Notes: a model not told the origin generated them from the letters alone. Counted from the first letter of the stretch, positions 56,079 to 64,000 are shown. The stretch is 64,000 nt of DNA from an uncultured Sphingomonadaceae bacterium (GCA_937873035.1 CALMVA010000058.1:21776-85775); one strand, 5' to 3'. Made by a program: numbers and translations.

Positions 56079-56168
56079 GCGCAAAGCTGTAGCGCGTGGG
56101 CGGCGTGTGAGAAAGTGGTCTGTCGCGGCGGCACGCAACTTCATGCAGCGCCGGATAAGCCGACATAT

Positions 56169-56816
56169 ATGAAGCCATTCTGGCGATTTCTGAGCGAATT
56201 TGCAGATATTTTCAGGGTCTTTCCGGTTTGTTTACCGCTCAACCCCCAGAGATGCAGCGGGGAACAGAGATCAGGGGTAAATCCGATTCGGTTATTTCTT
56301 GCAGCTTCGATGATTTTGGGGGGCCTCGCCCTGCCCGGCACCGCGCGTGCCGGGCAGGCGAATGGCCGCTCTGAAATTGTTGTGCTGCGCAACCTCTCCT
56401 TCATCAAGATCGACGATCTGGAATTTGGCGCGATGATCCCCGGTGGCGCTGCATCGACCGTAACGGTCGCACCGGGCGGCGGACGCACGACCACGGGGCC
56501 GGTGACGCTGGTTGGCAGCGCATCGCAGCCGGCACAATTTGGCGGGCGCGGGGCGGCCAACCAGAATTTGCTGCTGTCGATCAACGCCAACTCGATCACG
56601 CTGACGCGCGCCGGCGGCACCCAGACGATGATAGTCGATACCTTCACCGTAAGCAGCACGCCCGTGACCAATTTGACGACCGTCCCGACGCTTTACCGCA
56701 TCAGCTCATCCACCGGCATCTTCCAGTTCGGCCTTGGGGCGCGGCTGCGCGTGGGCGCAAACCAGGCACCCGGCAATTATACCGGCACCTTCCGGCTGAC
56801 GCTCATCTACCAATAA
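56169..56816 (+). CDS. DUF4402 exported protein (first paralog)
   Basis: 215 residues. A hydrophobic signal ([20 protein letters not shown]) lies about 40 residues after the ATG, so the true start may be later, but no better codon with a Shine-Dalgarno is seen. The mature part is a beta-sandwich of the DUF4402 family: [12 protein letters not shown] near the start, a Gly/Thr-rich middle and [17 protein letters not shown] at the end. The family resembles pilus or surface beta-proteins. A second paralog lies at 57211. Confidence 0.8.
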   Translation: MKPFWRFLSEFADIFRVFPVCLPLNPQRCSGEQRSGVNPIRLFLAASMILGGLALPGTARAGQANGRSEIVVLRNLSFIKIDDLEFGAMIPGGAASTVTVAPGGGRTTTGPVTLVGSASQPAQFGGRGAANQNLLLSINANSITLTRAGGTQTMIVDTFTVSSTPVTNLTTVPTLYRISSSTGIFQFGLGARLRVGANQAPGNYTGTFRLTLIYQ

Positions 56817-56869
56817 TCGGCACGGCAAGGCGCATTGCATCGCGCGCGGCGGATTGCTATCGCGCGGCC

Positions 56870-57061
56870 ATGACAAAGGCCCAAGAAACCGTTCGTGTCA
56901 CTTCCCATCGCGTATCGTGCGACGGCGCTACCGATATTCCCGGTGGTGCAGCACTCGGCCATCCGCGCGTCTGGCTGGAAATTGACGAAAAGGGCTATGT
57001 CGATTGCGGCTATTGCGACAAGCGTTTCGTGCTGACGCACGGCCCCGCCGACCACGGCTGA
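56870..57061 (+). CDS. CHCC zinc-finger protein (NDUFS6/Rps-like)
   Basis: 63 residues with the CHCC motif: a Cys (VSCDG), His in GHPRVWLEI, and the pair CGYC, followed by DKRFVL. This is the zf-CHCC domain of mitochondrial complex I NDUFS6 and of small alphaproteobacterial proteins. It probably binds one zinc. It is placed between two DUF4402 paralogs. Confidence 0.88.
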   Translation: MTKAQETVRVTSHRVSCDGATDIPGGAALGHPRVWLEIDEKGYVDCGYCDKRFVLTHGPADHG

Positions 57062-57067
57062 AGCCTA

Positions 57068-57104
57068 GAGCGCGTTTGGTTTTGATTGAATCAAAACCGC
57101 GCTC
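57068..57104. terminator. Hairpin after the zinc-finger gene
   Basis: GGTTTTGAT and ATCAAAACC form a perfect 9-bp stem with a 3-base loop, inside outer arms GAGCGCG/CGCGCTC. The long double stem suggests a terminator or a dispersed repeat; there is no T-run on the + strand. Confidence 0.5.
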
Positions 57105-57177
57105 CAGATCATGGATTATCCGTGATTTCCGAGCCGTTCGATGTTTCCATCTCACTCGAAATCACTCTAACGCCTGG

Positions 57178-57195
57178 TTAACCATGATTGGTTAA
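57178..57195. promoter_or_regulatory. Inverted repeat TTAACC-N6-GGTTAA before the second DUF4402 gene
   Basis: TTAACCATGATTGGTTAA is a perfect 6-bp inverted repeat with a 6-base spacer, ending 15 bp before the chosen start at 57211. It could be an operator overlapping the ribosome-binding region. Confidence 0.4.
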
Positions 57196-57210
57196 AGGGT
57201 TGTGCATCAA

Positions 57211-57783
57211 ATGCCGTTATACACAGTTATGATGATGTCGTTTCGGCTACCATTTGCACGCGGTTTTGCCGCTACGCTCGCCCTTGTTGCGAGCGCGCAG
57301 GCTTATGCGCAGACAACAACCGGCACGTTGCGCGTGGCCATCGTGCCCCGCCTCTCGCTCGTGAAAACGGCTGATCTCGACTTTGGTGAAGTGATGGCAA
57401 GCGCATCGACGCCCGGCACCGTCACCGTTTCGGTCACTGGTGCGCGAACGGCAGGCGGCGGTGCCGCGCTGGCAGGCGGCGCATCAAGCGCGGGCGGCTT
57501 TTCCGGGCAGGGCACGCGCAACCAGATTGTTGTCTTCTCCTTCGGCGCACCATCCGTCACGCTGACGCGCGTTGGCGGCACGCAGACGATGCAGGCAGAT
57601 AATTTCGTGCTTGGCGCCTCCATCTCTGGCGGCCTTAATGACCTTGGCAATAGCGGGCGCTGGCGCATCGTTTCCAACGATGGCGCGTTCAGCCTGCCGG
57701 TGGGCGCCACGCTACGCGTGGGCGCATCGCAAGCGCCGGGCATTTACGAAGGCACGTTCACGCTGACGGCGATCTATCAATAG
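57211..57783 (+). CDS. DUF4402 exported protein (second paralog)
   Basis: 190 residues from ATG 57211; ATG codons at 57229-57237 and a GTG at 57202 are alternatives. Signal peptide (FAATLALVASAQAYA), then the same beta-fold as the 56169 gene, with TADLDFGEVMAS at the start and GASQAPGIYEGTFTLTAIYQ at the end. The two share their order of motifs and C-terminal sequence, so they arose by duplication. No chaperone or usher gene is near. Confidence 0.82.
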   Translation: MPLYTVMMMSFRLPFARGFAATLALVASAQAYAQTTTGTLRVAIVPRLSLVKTADLDFGEVMASASTPGTVTVSVTGARTAGGGAALAGGASSAGGFSGQGTRNQIVVFSFGAPSVTLTRVGGTQTMQADNFVLGASISGGLNDLGNSGRWRIVSNDGAFSLPVGATLRVGASQAPGIYEGTFTLTAIYQ

Positions 57784-57824
57784 CGCCCTGTTCATCGCGG
57801 CCTGTCCTTCCTATATCGCAGGCT

Positions 57825-59255
57825 ATGACCTTCGAAACCGATCCGCGCCGCTTTCTCTATCACGCTGGCCAACTTGACCCCGACATTGCCCAGCGCGTGA
57901 CGCGCCAGTTGCTCGAACGCTGCGATGATGGCGAACTTTATCTGCAATATCGCGCCTCGGAGGCCTTCGGTTTTGACGATGGCCGCCTGAAGACGGCGGA
58001 TTATTCGACCGATGCGGGCTTTGGTCTGCGCGGCGTTTCGGGCGAGATGACGGGCTTTGCCCATGCCAATGAAATCAGCGAGGCCGCAATCCGCCGCGGG
58101 GGCGAGACGCTGACGCTGCTTGATCCCGCCAAGGGCGCGATGGCCGCTGCTCCGCGCCAGAACAACCGGCATCTCTACACCGATGGCGATCCGATGGGAC
58201 TCATCCCCTTTGCCGACAAGGTCGCGCTCTGCCAGCAGATCGACGCCGCCGCCCGCGCGCGCGATCCGCGCGTGGCGCAGGTGACGGTGAGCCTTGCCGG
58301 AAGCTGGAGCGTCGTTGAAATCGTGCGTGCCGACGGCTTTGTCGCAACCGACGTCCGCCCGCTCGTGCGGCTCAATGTCAGCATCGTCGCGGAAGAAAAT
58401 GGCCGACGCGAAAGCGGCTATTTCGGCCTTGGCGGGCGCTATCTTTATGACAAGCTGTTCGCCCCCGAAACGTGGAACCGCTGCATCGACGAGGCGTTGA
58501 AGCAGGCGCTCGTCAATCTGGAAAGCGTGGATGCGCCCGCAGGCGAAATGACCGTTCTGGTCGGCCCCGGCTGGCCGGGCGTACTGCTCCATGAAGCCGT
58601 GGGCCATGGGCTGGAAGGTGATTTCAACCGCAAGGGCACCAGCGTCTTTTCCGGCCGCATCGGCGAGCGCGTGGCCGCTTCGGGCGTGACCGTGGTCGAT
58701 AATGGCGCGCTCGAAAACCGGCGCGGCTCGCTCTCCATCGATGATGAAGGCACCCCCACGGGCGAAACCGTGCTCATCGAAGACGGCATCCTCAAAGGCT
58801 ATATGCAGGACCGGCTCAATGCCCGTCTGATGGGCGTCGCGCCCACGGGCAATGGCCGCCGCGAATCCTATGCGCACGCCCCCATGCCGCGCATGACCAA
58901 CACCTATATGAAGGCCGGGCATGACGACCCCGCCGAGCTGCTCTCACGCGTGAAGAACGGCATTTTCGCCAAGAGCTTCGGCGGCGGGCAGGTTGACATC
59001 GTGTCGGGCAAGTTCGTGTTCAGCTGCACCGAGGCCTATCTGGTAAAGGACGGAAAAATCGGCGCGCCGGTGAAAGGCGCGACGCTCATCGGCGATGGCC
59101 CGACCGTGCTGACCAAGGTGACCGGCATCGGCAATGATCTGGAGCTGGACGAAGGTGTCGGCATTTGCGGCAAGGGCGGGCAGAGCGTGCCCGCAGGCGT
59201 CGGCCAGCCGACCCTGCTCGTGGAAGGCCTGACCGTGGGCGGGACCGCGACTTAA
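57825..59255 (+). CDS. tldD: Metalloprotease TldD
   Basis: 476 residues with the zinc site HEAVGHGLEGD near 259 (HExxxH), the RRGSLSIDDEGTP segment, and NTYMKAG and CGKGGQSVPAGVGQPTL near the end. TldD is the catalytic half of the TldD-PmbA peptidase; pmbA lies at 38610-39956. It is preceded by the DUF4402 gene with 41 bp between. Confidence 0.96.
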   Translation: MTFETDPRRFLYHAGQLDPDIAQRVTRQLLERCDDGELYLQYRASEAFGFDDGRLKTADYSTDAGFGLRGVSGEMTGFAHANEISEAAIRRGGETLTLLDPAKGAMAAAPRQNNRHLYTDGDPMGLIPFADKVALCQQIDAAARARDPRVAQVTVSLAGSWSVVEIVRADGFVATDVRPLVRLNVSIVAEENGRRESGYFGLGGRYLYDKLFAPETWNRCIDEALKQALVNLESVDAPAGEMTVLVGPGWPGVLLHEAVGHGLEGDFNRKGTSVFSGRIGERVAASGVTVVDNGALENRRGSLSIDDEGTPTGETVLIEDGILKGYMQDRLNARLMGVAPTGNGRRESYAHAPMPRMTNTYMKAGHDDPAELLSRVKNGIFAKSFGGGQVDIVSGKFVFSCTEAYLVKDGKIGAPVKGATLIGDGPTVLTKVTGIGNDLELDEGVGICGKGGQSVPAGVGQPTLLVEGLTVGGTAT

Positions 59256-59271
59256 GACTGTCCTTCCCCAC

Positions 59272-59597
59272 CGTCATACCAGCGCAGGCTGGCATCTCCG
59301 TGCCCCACCCATGAGACCCCAGCCTGCGCTGGGGTGACGCGGTGAAAGAGACGCGCAGAATTTCGACCATGTTAGCCGCGAGCTGCCCAACCGCTTCAAC
59401 CGTCATGCCAGCGCAGGCTGGCATCTCCGTGCCCCTACCCACCAGACCCCAGCCTGCGCTGGGGTGACGCGGTGAAAGAGGCGCGCAGAATTTCGACCAT
59501 AATCGCAGCGAGCCGCCTAACCGCTCCACCGTCATGCCAGCGCAGGCTGGCATCTCCGTGCCCCACCCATGAGACCCCAGCCTGCGCTGGGGTGACG
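59272..59597. repeat. Tandem array of three family-A palindromes, 129-bp period
   Basis: CGTCATRCCAGCGCAGGCTGG starts at 59272, 59401 and 59530, exactly 129 bp apart, each with a second GCTGGGG stem and a constant 60-bp spacer containing GTGAAAGAGACGCGCAGAATTT. It fills most of the gene-free stretch 59256-59623. Confidence 0.9.
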
Positions 59598-59623
59598 GTG
59601 TGATGAAGGGGGCGTAAGCGCGC

Positions 59624-59785
59624 CTAGGGCCAGGCGACGATCAGCACATTGCCGAACATCACCGCCGCCGCTGTAATCATCAGCCAGCCCTTCTTCGTCT
59701 CGTTCTTCGCGCGGATGAGGCGGATGCCGCCCCAGACAAGGGCTGCGGAGGCAATAACGGCGAGCGAGAGAATGGCGTCGGACAT
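59624..59785 (-). CDS. Small two-helix membrane protein
   Basis: 53 residues, beginning MSDAILSLAVIASAALVWGG. Two hydrophobic segments are separated by a basic loop (RAKNETKKG). ATG 59785 lies 9 bp after the stop of the dehydratase gene. It matches the many short membrane proteins of this size in sphingomonads; function unknown. Confidence 0.7.
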   Translation of the reverse strand: MSDAILSLAVIASAALVWGGIRLIRAKNETKKGWLMITAAAVMFGNVLIVAWP

Positions 59786-59794
59786 GGCGCCGCT

Positions 59795-60757
59795 CTAGCC
59801 CGCCATCACCCGATCAAACAATGCCGGATCAACATTGCCGCCCGAAAGCAGCACTAGCGTCCGCGCGCCGGGCGCGATCTTGCCTGCGAGCATCGCTGCA
59901 AGCGCCACCGCGCCGCCCGGCTCGATCATCACGCCCAGCTCACGCCGCGCATGGCGCATGGCGGCAAATGTCTCTTCCTCGCTCACGCTCACGCCCGTTG
60001 CCCCACGCGCCTTCAGAACATCGAATGTGATCGGCGCGACACGCAAGGTCTGGATGGCATCGCACGAGGTCGGCGGCGGATTGGGGCCAACGGGCACAAT
60101 CTCGCCACAGCGCAGCGAATTGCCCATATCGTCCCAGCCCTCCGGCTCGACAATGACGACGCGCGCTTCGGGCAAGGCCAGCGCAAGCCCCGCCGCCAGC
60201 CCGCCCCCGCCACAGGGCATCACGACCAGATCGGGCGCGCCTTCCCCCAGCGCCGCCAGTTGCGCCACGGCCTCCAGCCCCGCGCTTCCCTGCCCCTCGA
60301 CCACCCATGGATCATCAAAGCTCGGCACGAGCGTTGCGCCACGCTCTGAAGCGATCCGCGCCGCAATTTCCTCGCGGCTTTCGGCCATGCGATCATACAG
60401 CACGACCTCTGCCCCCAAAGCGCGCGTGCCATCAAGCTTCACCTGCGGCGAATCCGCGGGCATCACGATAAGCGCGGGCATCCCCAGACGCGCCGCCGCC
60501 CAGGCCACGCCCTGCGCGTGATTTCCGCTTGAAAACGCAACGACGCCGCGCGCGCGTTCCTCCGGCGAAAGATCGCTCAACCGGTGCCACGCCCCGCGCA
60601 GCTTGAAAGCGCGCATGGGTTGCTCCGACTCGCATTTGCACCAGATTTTCGAGTCGCCCAGCGCCATCGGCAAGAGCGGCGTTTCCGGCACCACCGCACG
60701 CACTTTGGCATAGGCGCGTTCCACGCCCGCAAGCGACGGTTTTCTCTCATTTTTCAC
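59795..60757 (-). CDS. Threonine/serine ammonia-lyase-like PLP enzyme
   Basis: 320 residues from GTG 60757, preceded by AAGGAA 8 bp upstream. PLP lysine in FKLRGAW near 50, SSGNHAQGVA near 78, and the phosphate cradle GGGGLAAG near 180. It lacks the C-terminal regulatory domain of biosynthetic IlvA, so it is either a catabolic threonine dehydratase, a serine racemase/dehydratase or a hydroxyaspartate dehydratase. It is divergent from the polyamine genes, with 150 bp between the starts. Confidence 0.88.
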   Translation of the reverse strand: MKNERKPSLAGVERAYAKVRAVVPETPLLPMALGDSKIWCKCESEQPMRAFKLRGAWHRLSDLSPEERARGVVAFSSGNHAQGVAWAAARLGMPALIVMPADSPQVKLDGTRALGAEVVLYDRMAESREEIAARIASERGATLVPSFDDPWVVEGQGSAGLEAVAQLAALGEGAPDLVVMPCGGGGLAAGLALALPEARVVIVEPEGWDDMGNSLRCGEIVPVGPNPPPTSCDAIQTLRVAPITFDVLKARGATGVSVSEEETFAAMRHARRELGVMIEPGGAVALAAMLAGKIAPGARTLVLLSGGNVDPALFDRVMAG

Positions 60758-60907
60758 GCTGCAAATTCCTTGGTAAATTTTGCTACTTCTCATGCTTTAC
60801 ACGCGCCCACGCAATCCATATATGCGCCCTCCGCTGCCCCATGGGGACTTCCAATAACCGCAAGGCAGCCTTTGTTGTTTTGAACTACCTTTTGGAGGTC
60901 CCTTGAG

Positions 60908-62131
60908 TTGCACAAGCATCATAGCGCGCTGGGGTTAGCGTCCACCCCCACCGGCCTCGCCAGCGGGGCCGCCATCGCGAAACAACGCCCGGTTCAGCCG
61001 GTTACGCTCACGCGTCCGCACGCCGCTGAGCGCGCCGCCCGCTTCTTTGTCGAGAAGTTTCCGGGCCGGTCGCTCTATGCCGTGAAGGCCAACCCCTCCC
61101 CCCGGCTGATTGCGCTGCTGTGGGAGAGCGGCATTACGCATTTCGACGTCGCCTCGATTGCCGAGGTTCGTCTGGTGCGGGAAAGCGCGCCGGACGCCAC
61201 CTTGTGCTTCATGCATCCGGTGAAGGCGGAAGAAGCGATCCGCGACGCCTATTTCAACCATGGCGTGCGCACCTTCTCGCTCGATACGCTGGAAGAGCTT
61301 GAAAAGATCGTCCGCGCAACGGGCAATGCGAGCGACCTCACGCTGTGCGTGCGCCTGCGCGTCTCATCCGAGCACAGCAAGCTGAGCCTCGCCTCCAAAT
61401 TCGGCGCCGATCCGGCCGAGACGAAGCAGCTGCTGATCGCCACACGTCAAGTCGCCGATGCGCTTGGCATCTGCTTCCATGTCGGCAGCCAGGCGATGAC
61501 GCCCTCTGCCTATACCGAAGCGATGGAGCGGGTGCGCGACGCCATTGTCGCCTCCGGCGTCACCGTGGACGTGATCGACGTGGGCGGGGGCTTCCCCAGC
61601 AGCTATCCCGGCATGGAGCCGCCGCCGCTCGAAGCTTATTTCGCCGCCATCCAGCGCGCCTATGAAGACCTGCCCGTCAGCTATTCGTCAGAACTCTGGT
61701 GCGAGCCGGGCCGTGCGCTGTGCGCGGAATATTCCTCGCTCATCGTGCGCGTCGAAAAGCGCCGCGGCGATGAGCTGTATATCAACGACGGCGCTTATGG
61801 CGCGCTGTTCGATGCCGCCCATGTCGGCTGGCGCTTCCCCGTTGCGCTGTTGCGCGACACGCCTTCTGAAACCCGCGACATGGCGTTCAGCTTCTACGGC
61901 CCGACCTGTGATGACATGGACCATATGGCAGGCCCGTTCATGCTTCCGGCGGACGTGCAGGCAGGCGACTATATCGAAATCGGGATGCTCGGCGCTTATG
62001 GCTGCGCGATGCGGACCGGCTTTAACGGCTTCACCAACGGCGCGACGCATGACGTGACCGACGAGCCAATGGCCTCGCTCTATACCGACGAAGGCGATCA
62101 GGAGCTTTCGGCCAACGTCGCAAAGCTGTAA
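60908..62131 (+). CDS. Ornithine/lysine decarboxylase (PLP fold type III)
   Basis: 407 residues from TTG 60908, the only start placed correctly (8 bp) after the strong GGAGGT at 60894-60899. The alanine-racemase-fold decarboxylase has the PLP lysine in YAVKANP (Lys60), HVGSQ near 191, the GGGFP phosphate loop, WCEPGRAL near 265 and the active-site Cys334 in GPTCDD. It makes putrescine from ornithine, or cadaverine from lysine. The DHS-like gene follows after a palindromic repeat. Confidence 0.92.
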   Translation: MHKHHSALGLASTPTGLASGAAIAKQRPVQPVTLTRPHAAERAARFFVEKFPGRSLYAVKANPSPRLIALLWESGITHFDVASIAEVRLVRESAPDATLCFMHPVKAEEAIRDAYFNHGVRTFSLDTLEELEKIVRATGNASDLTLCVRLRVSSEHSKLSLASKFGADPAETKQLLIATRQVADALGICFHVGSQAMTPSAYTEAMERVRDAIVASGVTVDVIDVGGGFPSSYPGMEPPPLEAYFAAIQRAYEDLPVSYSSELWCEPGRALCAEYSSLIVRVEKRRGDELYINDGAYGALFDAAHVGWRFPVALLRDTPSETRDMAFSFYGPTCDDMDHMAGPFMLPADVQAGDYIEIGMLGAYGCAMRTGFNGFTNGATHDVTDEPMASLYTDEGDQELSANVAKL

Positions 62132-62147
62132 CGCAGACTCATCATTC

Positions 62148-62207
62148 CGTCATGCCAGCGCAGGCTGGCATCTCCTTGTCGAGACCCCGGCCTGCGCCGG
62201 GGTGACG
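62148..62207. repeat. Single family-A palindromic repeat inside the polyamine operon
   Basis: A 60-bp copy (CGTCATGCCAGCGCAGGCTGGC to GCCGGGGTGACG) lies in the 105-bp gap between the decarboxylase and DHS-like genes. It could set the relative mRNA levels of the two. Confidence 0.8.
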
Positions 62208-62236
62208 CCCTAATTTAATTGGAGACAGGCAAGATC

Positions 62237-63289
62237 ATGACCAGCCCCCAGCTTAACGCCCAGCGCAAGGCGGAACTGCTTTCGACCACGGTCGAGCATA
62301 TCGACATCAAGAGCTTCGACGCCCGCCCGATCATCGACCAGATGGGCAAGATGAGCTTCACCAGCCGCGATCTCGCGCGCGCCACGGGCATCTACAACCA
62401 GATGCTCGCCGACAAGGATTGCACCATCTTCCTCGTCATCGCCGGGTCCACCTCGGCGGGCGGCTGCATGGACCTTTATGCAGAGCTGCTGCGCAACAAC
62501 ATGGTCGATGCCGTCGTCGCCACGGGCGCAACCATCGTCGACATGGATTTCTTCGAAGGCCTTGGCCACAAGCATTATCAGGCGCTCGAAATCCCCGATG
62601 ATGATACGCTGCGCTCGCTCTATATCGACCGCATCTACGATACCTATATCGACGAAGAGCAGCTTCAGGACTGCGACTTCACGATCAACAAGATCGCGAA
62701 CGAGCTGGAGCCCAAGGCCTATTCGAGCCGCGCCTTCATCCGTGAAATGGGCCGCTATCTCTCCGAGCATGGCAAGAAGGAAAACAGCCTCGTCAAGCTT
62801 GCCTATGAGCATGACGTGCCGATCTTCTGCCCCGCCTTTGTCGACAGCTCGGCAGGCTTCGGCCTCGTCAAGCATCAGGTTGACCAGATGAAGGCGGGCA
62901 AGCCCTATATGATGATCGACGCGGTCGCGGACTTCCGCGAACTGACCGACATCAAGATCAAGGCGGGTGAATCAGGCCTGCTCATGGTCGGTGGCGGCGT
63001 GCCCAAGAACTTCATTCAGGACACTGTCGTCTGCGCCGAAATCCTCGGCCATGAAGACGTGGCCGTCCACAAATATGCGGTGCAGATCACCGTCGCCGAC
63101 GTGCGCGACGGCGCCTGCTCGTCCTCGACGCTGCAGGAAGCCGCAAGCTGGGGCAAGGTGAACACGGGCATCGAACAGATGGTCTTTGCCGAAGCAGGCT
63201 CGGTCATGCCGCTCCTCGCCTCGGACGCCTATCATCGCGGCCACTGGAAAACCCGCGAAAAGCGCGCCTGGGCCAAGCTCTTCGCCTAA
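62237..63289 (+). CDS. Deoxyhypusine-synthase-like protein (possible homospermidine synthase)
   Basis: 350 residues from ATG 62237. The deoxyhypusine-synthase fold is evident: AGSTSAGGCMDLYAELL near 72, the NAD site GGGVPKN near 255, and the catalytic lysine Lys307 in AASWGKVN, equivalent to Lys329 of human DHS. Bacteria have no eIF5A substrate, so a role in polyamine synthesis is likely: NAD-dependent transfer of an aminobutyl group to putrescine, giving homospermidine. The adjacent decarboxylase supports this. A strong terminator follows. Confidence 0.85.
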   Translation: MTSPQLNAQRKAELLSTTVEHIDIKSFDARPIIDQMGKMSFTSRDLARATGIYNQMLADKDCTIFLVIAGSTSAGGCMDLYAELLRNNMVDAVVATGATIVDMDFFEGLGHKHYQALEIPDDDTLRSLYIDRIYDTYIDEEQLQDCDFTINKIANELEPKAYSSRAFIREMGRYLSEHGKKENSLVKLAYEHDVPIFCPAFVDSSAGFGLVKHQVDQMKAGKPYMMIDAVADFRELTDIKIKAGESGLLMVGGGVPKNFIQDTVVCAEILGHEDVAVHKYAVQITVADVRDGACSSSTLQEAASWGKVNTGIEQMVFAEAGSVMPLLASDAYHRGHWKTREKRAWAKLFA

Positions 63290-63312
63290 GCGCGATACCG
63301 CACCAAAACAGG

Positions 63313-63343
63313 AAAGCCCTGGCCGAAAGGCCGGGGCTTTTTT
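63313..63343 (+). terminator. Rho-independent terminator after the DHS-like gene
   Basis: AAAGCCCTGGCC, loop GAAA, GGCCGGGGCTTT, then more T residues: a 12-bp stem with one mismatch, closed by a GAAA tetraloop and followed by a T-run, 24 bp after the stop. Confidence 0.9.
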
Positions 63344-63368
63344 GTTCGGGAGAAGATGAATGGTCTAT

Positions 63369-63438
63369 CCCAAGCCCGTGCCTGATGTCCGGTGCCAAAT
63401 CCGGCGATCCCGATACCCAGAAAGAACCGCGCTTCGAC
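63369..63438 (+). repeat. Left copy of a 70-bp direct repeat flanking the GIY-YIG gene
   Basis: Identical at 67 of 70 positions to bases 63931-64000. It includes GATGTCCGGTGCCAAATCC and ends in a family-B GCTTCGAC core. The two copies enclose the GIY-YIG gene and the inverted family-B pair. The right copy may continue past the window edge. Confidence 0.85.
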
Positions 63439-63474
63439 AAGCTCAGCGCAAACGCTGGGGGTGGGAGGTCCGCG

Positions 63475-63777
63475 TTATTCCCGTTCCCACTCGGCACCGG
63501 AGCGCCCCTTTGCCAATATGGAAATCCGGTCCCAATCACCCCGGATGAGCGCCATCTTCTTTGCCCGGCTCCAGCCTTTCAAACGACGCTCTGCCTCCAG
63601 CGCCTCAATGCGCGAGGGGAATTCCGCACTCCAGACAAGCTCCACAGGCTGCTTTTCCCGCGTCACGCCCGCAATCAGGCCCGACTGATGCTCGGCAAGC
63701 CTGCGCTCCAGATTATCGGTCTGCCCCACATAGAACATCCCGCCCCGGCAATGCAGCATATAGGCCCAGAAAGTCAT
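63475..63777 (-). CDS. GIY-YIG nuclease-family protein
   Basis: 100 residues from ATG 63777. The single GIY-YIG domain begins MTFWAYMLHCRGGMFYVGQT, with the following NLERRLAEHQSG (catalytic Arg), the mid-domain Glu in RIEALEAERRLKGWSR, and KKMALIRG. These small UPF0213-like nucleases are common in sphingomonads and unassigned. It lies between direct repeats, unlike its neighbours. Confidence 0.88.
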   Translation of the reverse strand: MTFWAYMLHCRGGMFYVGQTDNLERRLAEHQSGLIAGVTREKQPVELVWSAEFPSRIEALEAERRLKGWSRAKKMALIRGDWDRISILAKGRSGAEWERE

Positions 63778-63795
63778 CGGCGGAGAATGAGGCAA

Positions 63796-63922
63796 GGACA
63801 GGCCTTCGACAAGCTCAGGCCCAACGGTATGTGGGAAAAAGTCCGGCGCCTGAATCCCGGTCGGAAGAAGCGCCAAAAACCGCAAACCCGCTTGGCCTGA
63901 GCTTGTCGAAGGCCCGCCCTTC
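63796..63922. repeat. Inverted pair of family-B repeats next to the GIY-YIG gene
   Basis: GGCCTTCGACAAGCTCAGG at 63801-63819 and CCTGAGCTTGTCGAAGGCC at 63896-63914 are exact inverse copies separated by 76 bp. They lie upstream of the GIY-YIG start and inside the outer direct repeats. Confidence 0.75.
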
Positions 63923-63930
63923 GCTGTGCA

Positions 63931-64000
63931 CCCAAGTCCGTGCCCGATGTCCGGTGCCAAATCCGGCGATCCCGATGCCCAGAAAGAACCGCGCTTCGAC
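63931..64000 (+). repeat. Right copy of the 70-bp direct repeat flanking the GIY-YIG gene
   Basis: Same sequence as 63369-63438 with three changes. It reaches the end of the window, so its full length is unknown. Confidence 0.85.

Noticed and set aside
55278..56168. In-frame extension upstream of the first DUF4402 gene
   Set aside because: It lies wholly antisense to the ABC ATPase gene and the DUF4402 signal peptide lies well downstream.
57178..57195. Possible CtrA site from TTAA pair
   Set aside because: CtrA needs TTAA-N7-TTAA; here the spacing is 10 bases, so I kept it only as an unassigned inverted repeat.
59272..59597. 129-bp periodic array as possible CRISPR
   Set aside because: Same reasons: conserved spacers and a REP-like palindrome.
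60794..60907. Possible speF-type regulatory RNA before the decarboxylase
   Set aside because: The leader is only about 110 bases and shows none of the long conserved structure I would expect.

Overview
The window is a 64 kb chromosomal stretch of about 63% G+C from an alphaproteobacterium, most likely a member of the Sphingomonadaceae. The grounds are a CcrM-type GANTC methyltransferase, two TonB-dependent receptors, the aa3-oxidase subunit IV/split pntA arrangement, DUF6456 and DUF4402 proteins, tldD and pmbA, an ornithine decarboxylase beside a deoxyhypusine-synthase-like gene, and very many short palindromic repeats of the kinds common in sphingomonads. The genus cannot be fixed from the sequence. 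I see no rRNA, tRNA, CRISPR array, prophage or transposase.

Layout. 1-7 kb: a catabolic island on the minus strand (quiC-like 3-dehydroshikimate dehydratase, TetR regulator, two secreted esterases, aromatic-acid MFS transporter, TonB receptor). It is tied together by a repeated near-palindromic operator found in front of three of its transcription units. 7-11.4 kb: a metal or heme uptake module (TonB receptor, PepSY membrane protein, DUF2946 protein). 11.6-15.2 kb: a cytochrome P450 followed directly by a rubredoxin gene, an HPP protein and an Nramp-related transporter. 15.2-21.5 kb: ahpC-ahpF, a tyrosine phosphatase, an OmpR/histidine-kinase pair and an SH3/glycine-zipper envelope protein. 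21.7-27 kb: glmM, DUF1272, thiD, rnhB, ccrM, folP. 27-31.7 kb: pentapeptide protein, an NtrC-like regulator with a changed GAFTGA loop, and the transhydrogenase alpha subunits without pntB. 31.6-34.4 kb: two glycosyltransferases and an EpsD-like lipoprotein. 34.5-46 kb: an XRE/S24-type regulator with divergent DUF6456 and DUF2855 genes, rsmE/ubiA, pmbA, an inositol-monophosphatase-family gene, CoA-binding protein, mrp, hflKC and a DegP protease. 46-64 kb: peptidases, bdhA, thrS, nadB, an ABC ATPase, two DUF4402 proteins, tldD, a threonine-dehydratase-like gene, and the polyamine pair ODC/DHS-like, ending in a GIY-YIG gene between 70-bp direct repeats.

How it works together. The 1-7 kb island looks like a self-contained route that takes up an aromatic or quinate-type ester through the outer membrane, hydrolyses it outside the cytoplasm, imports the acid and converts 3-dehydroshikimate to protocatechuate under one TetR regulator. 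This is the best candidate for an undescribed system here, but its substrate is inferred. Other strong signals are seven GANTC sites in the 152 bp before ccrM, a palindrome family that at two loci forms the upstream protein's C-terminus and the downstream gene's Shine-Dalgarno, and the P450-rubredoxin pair.
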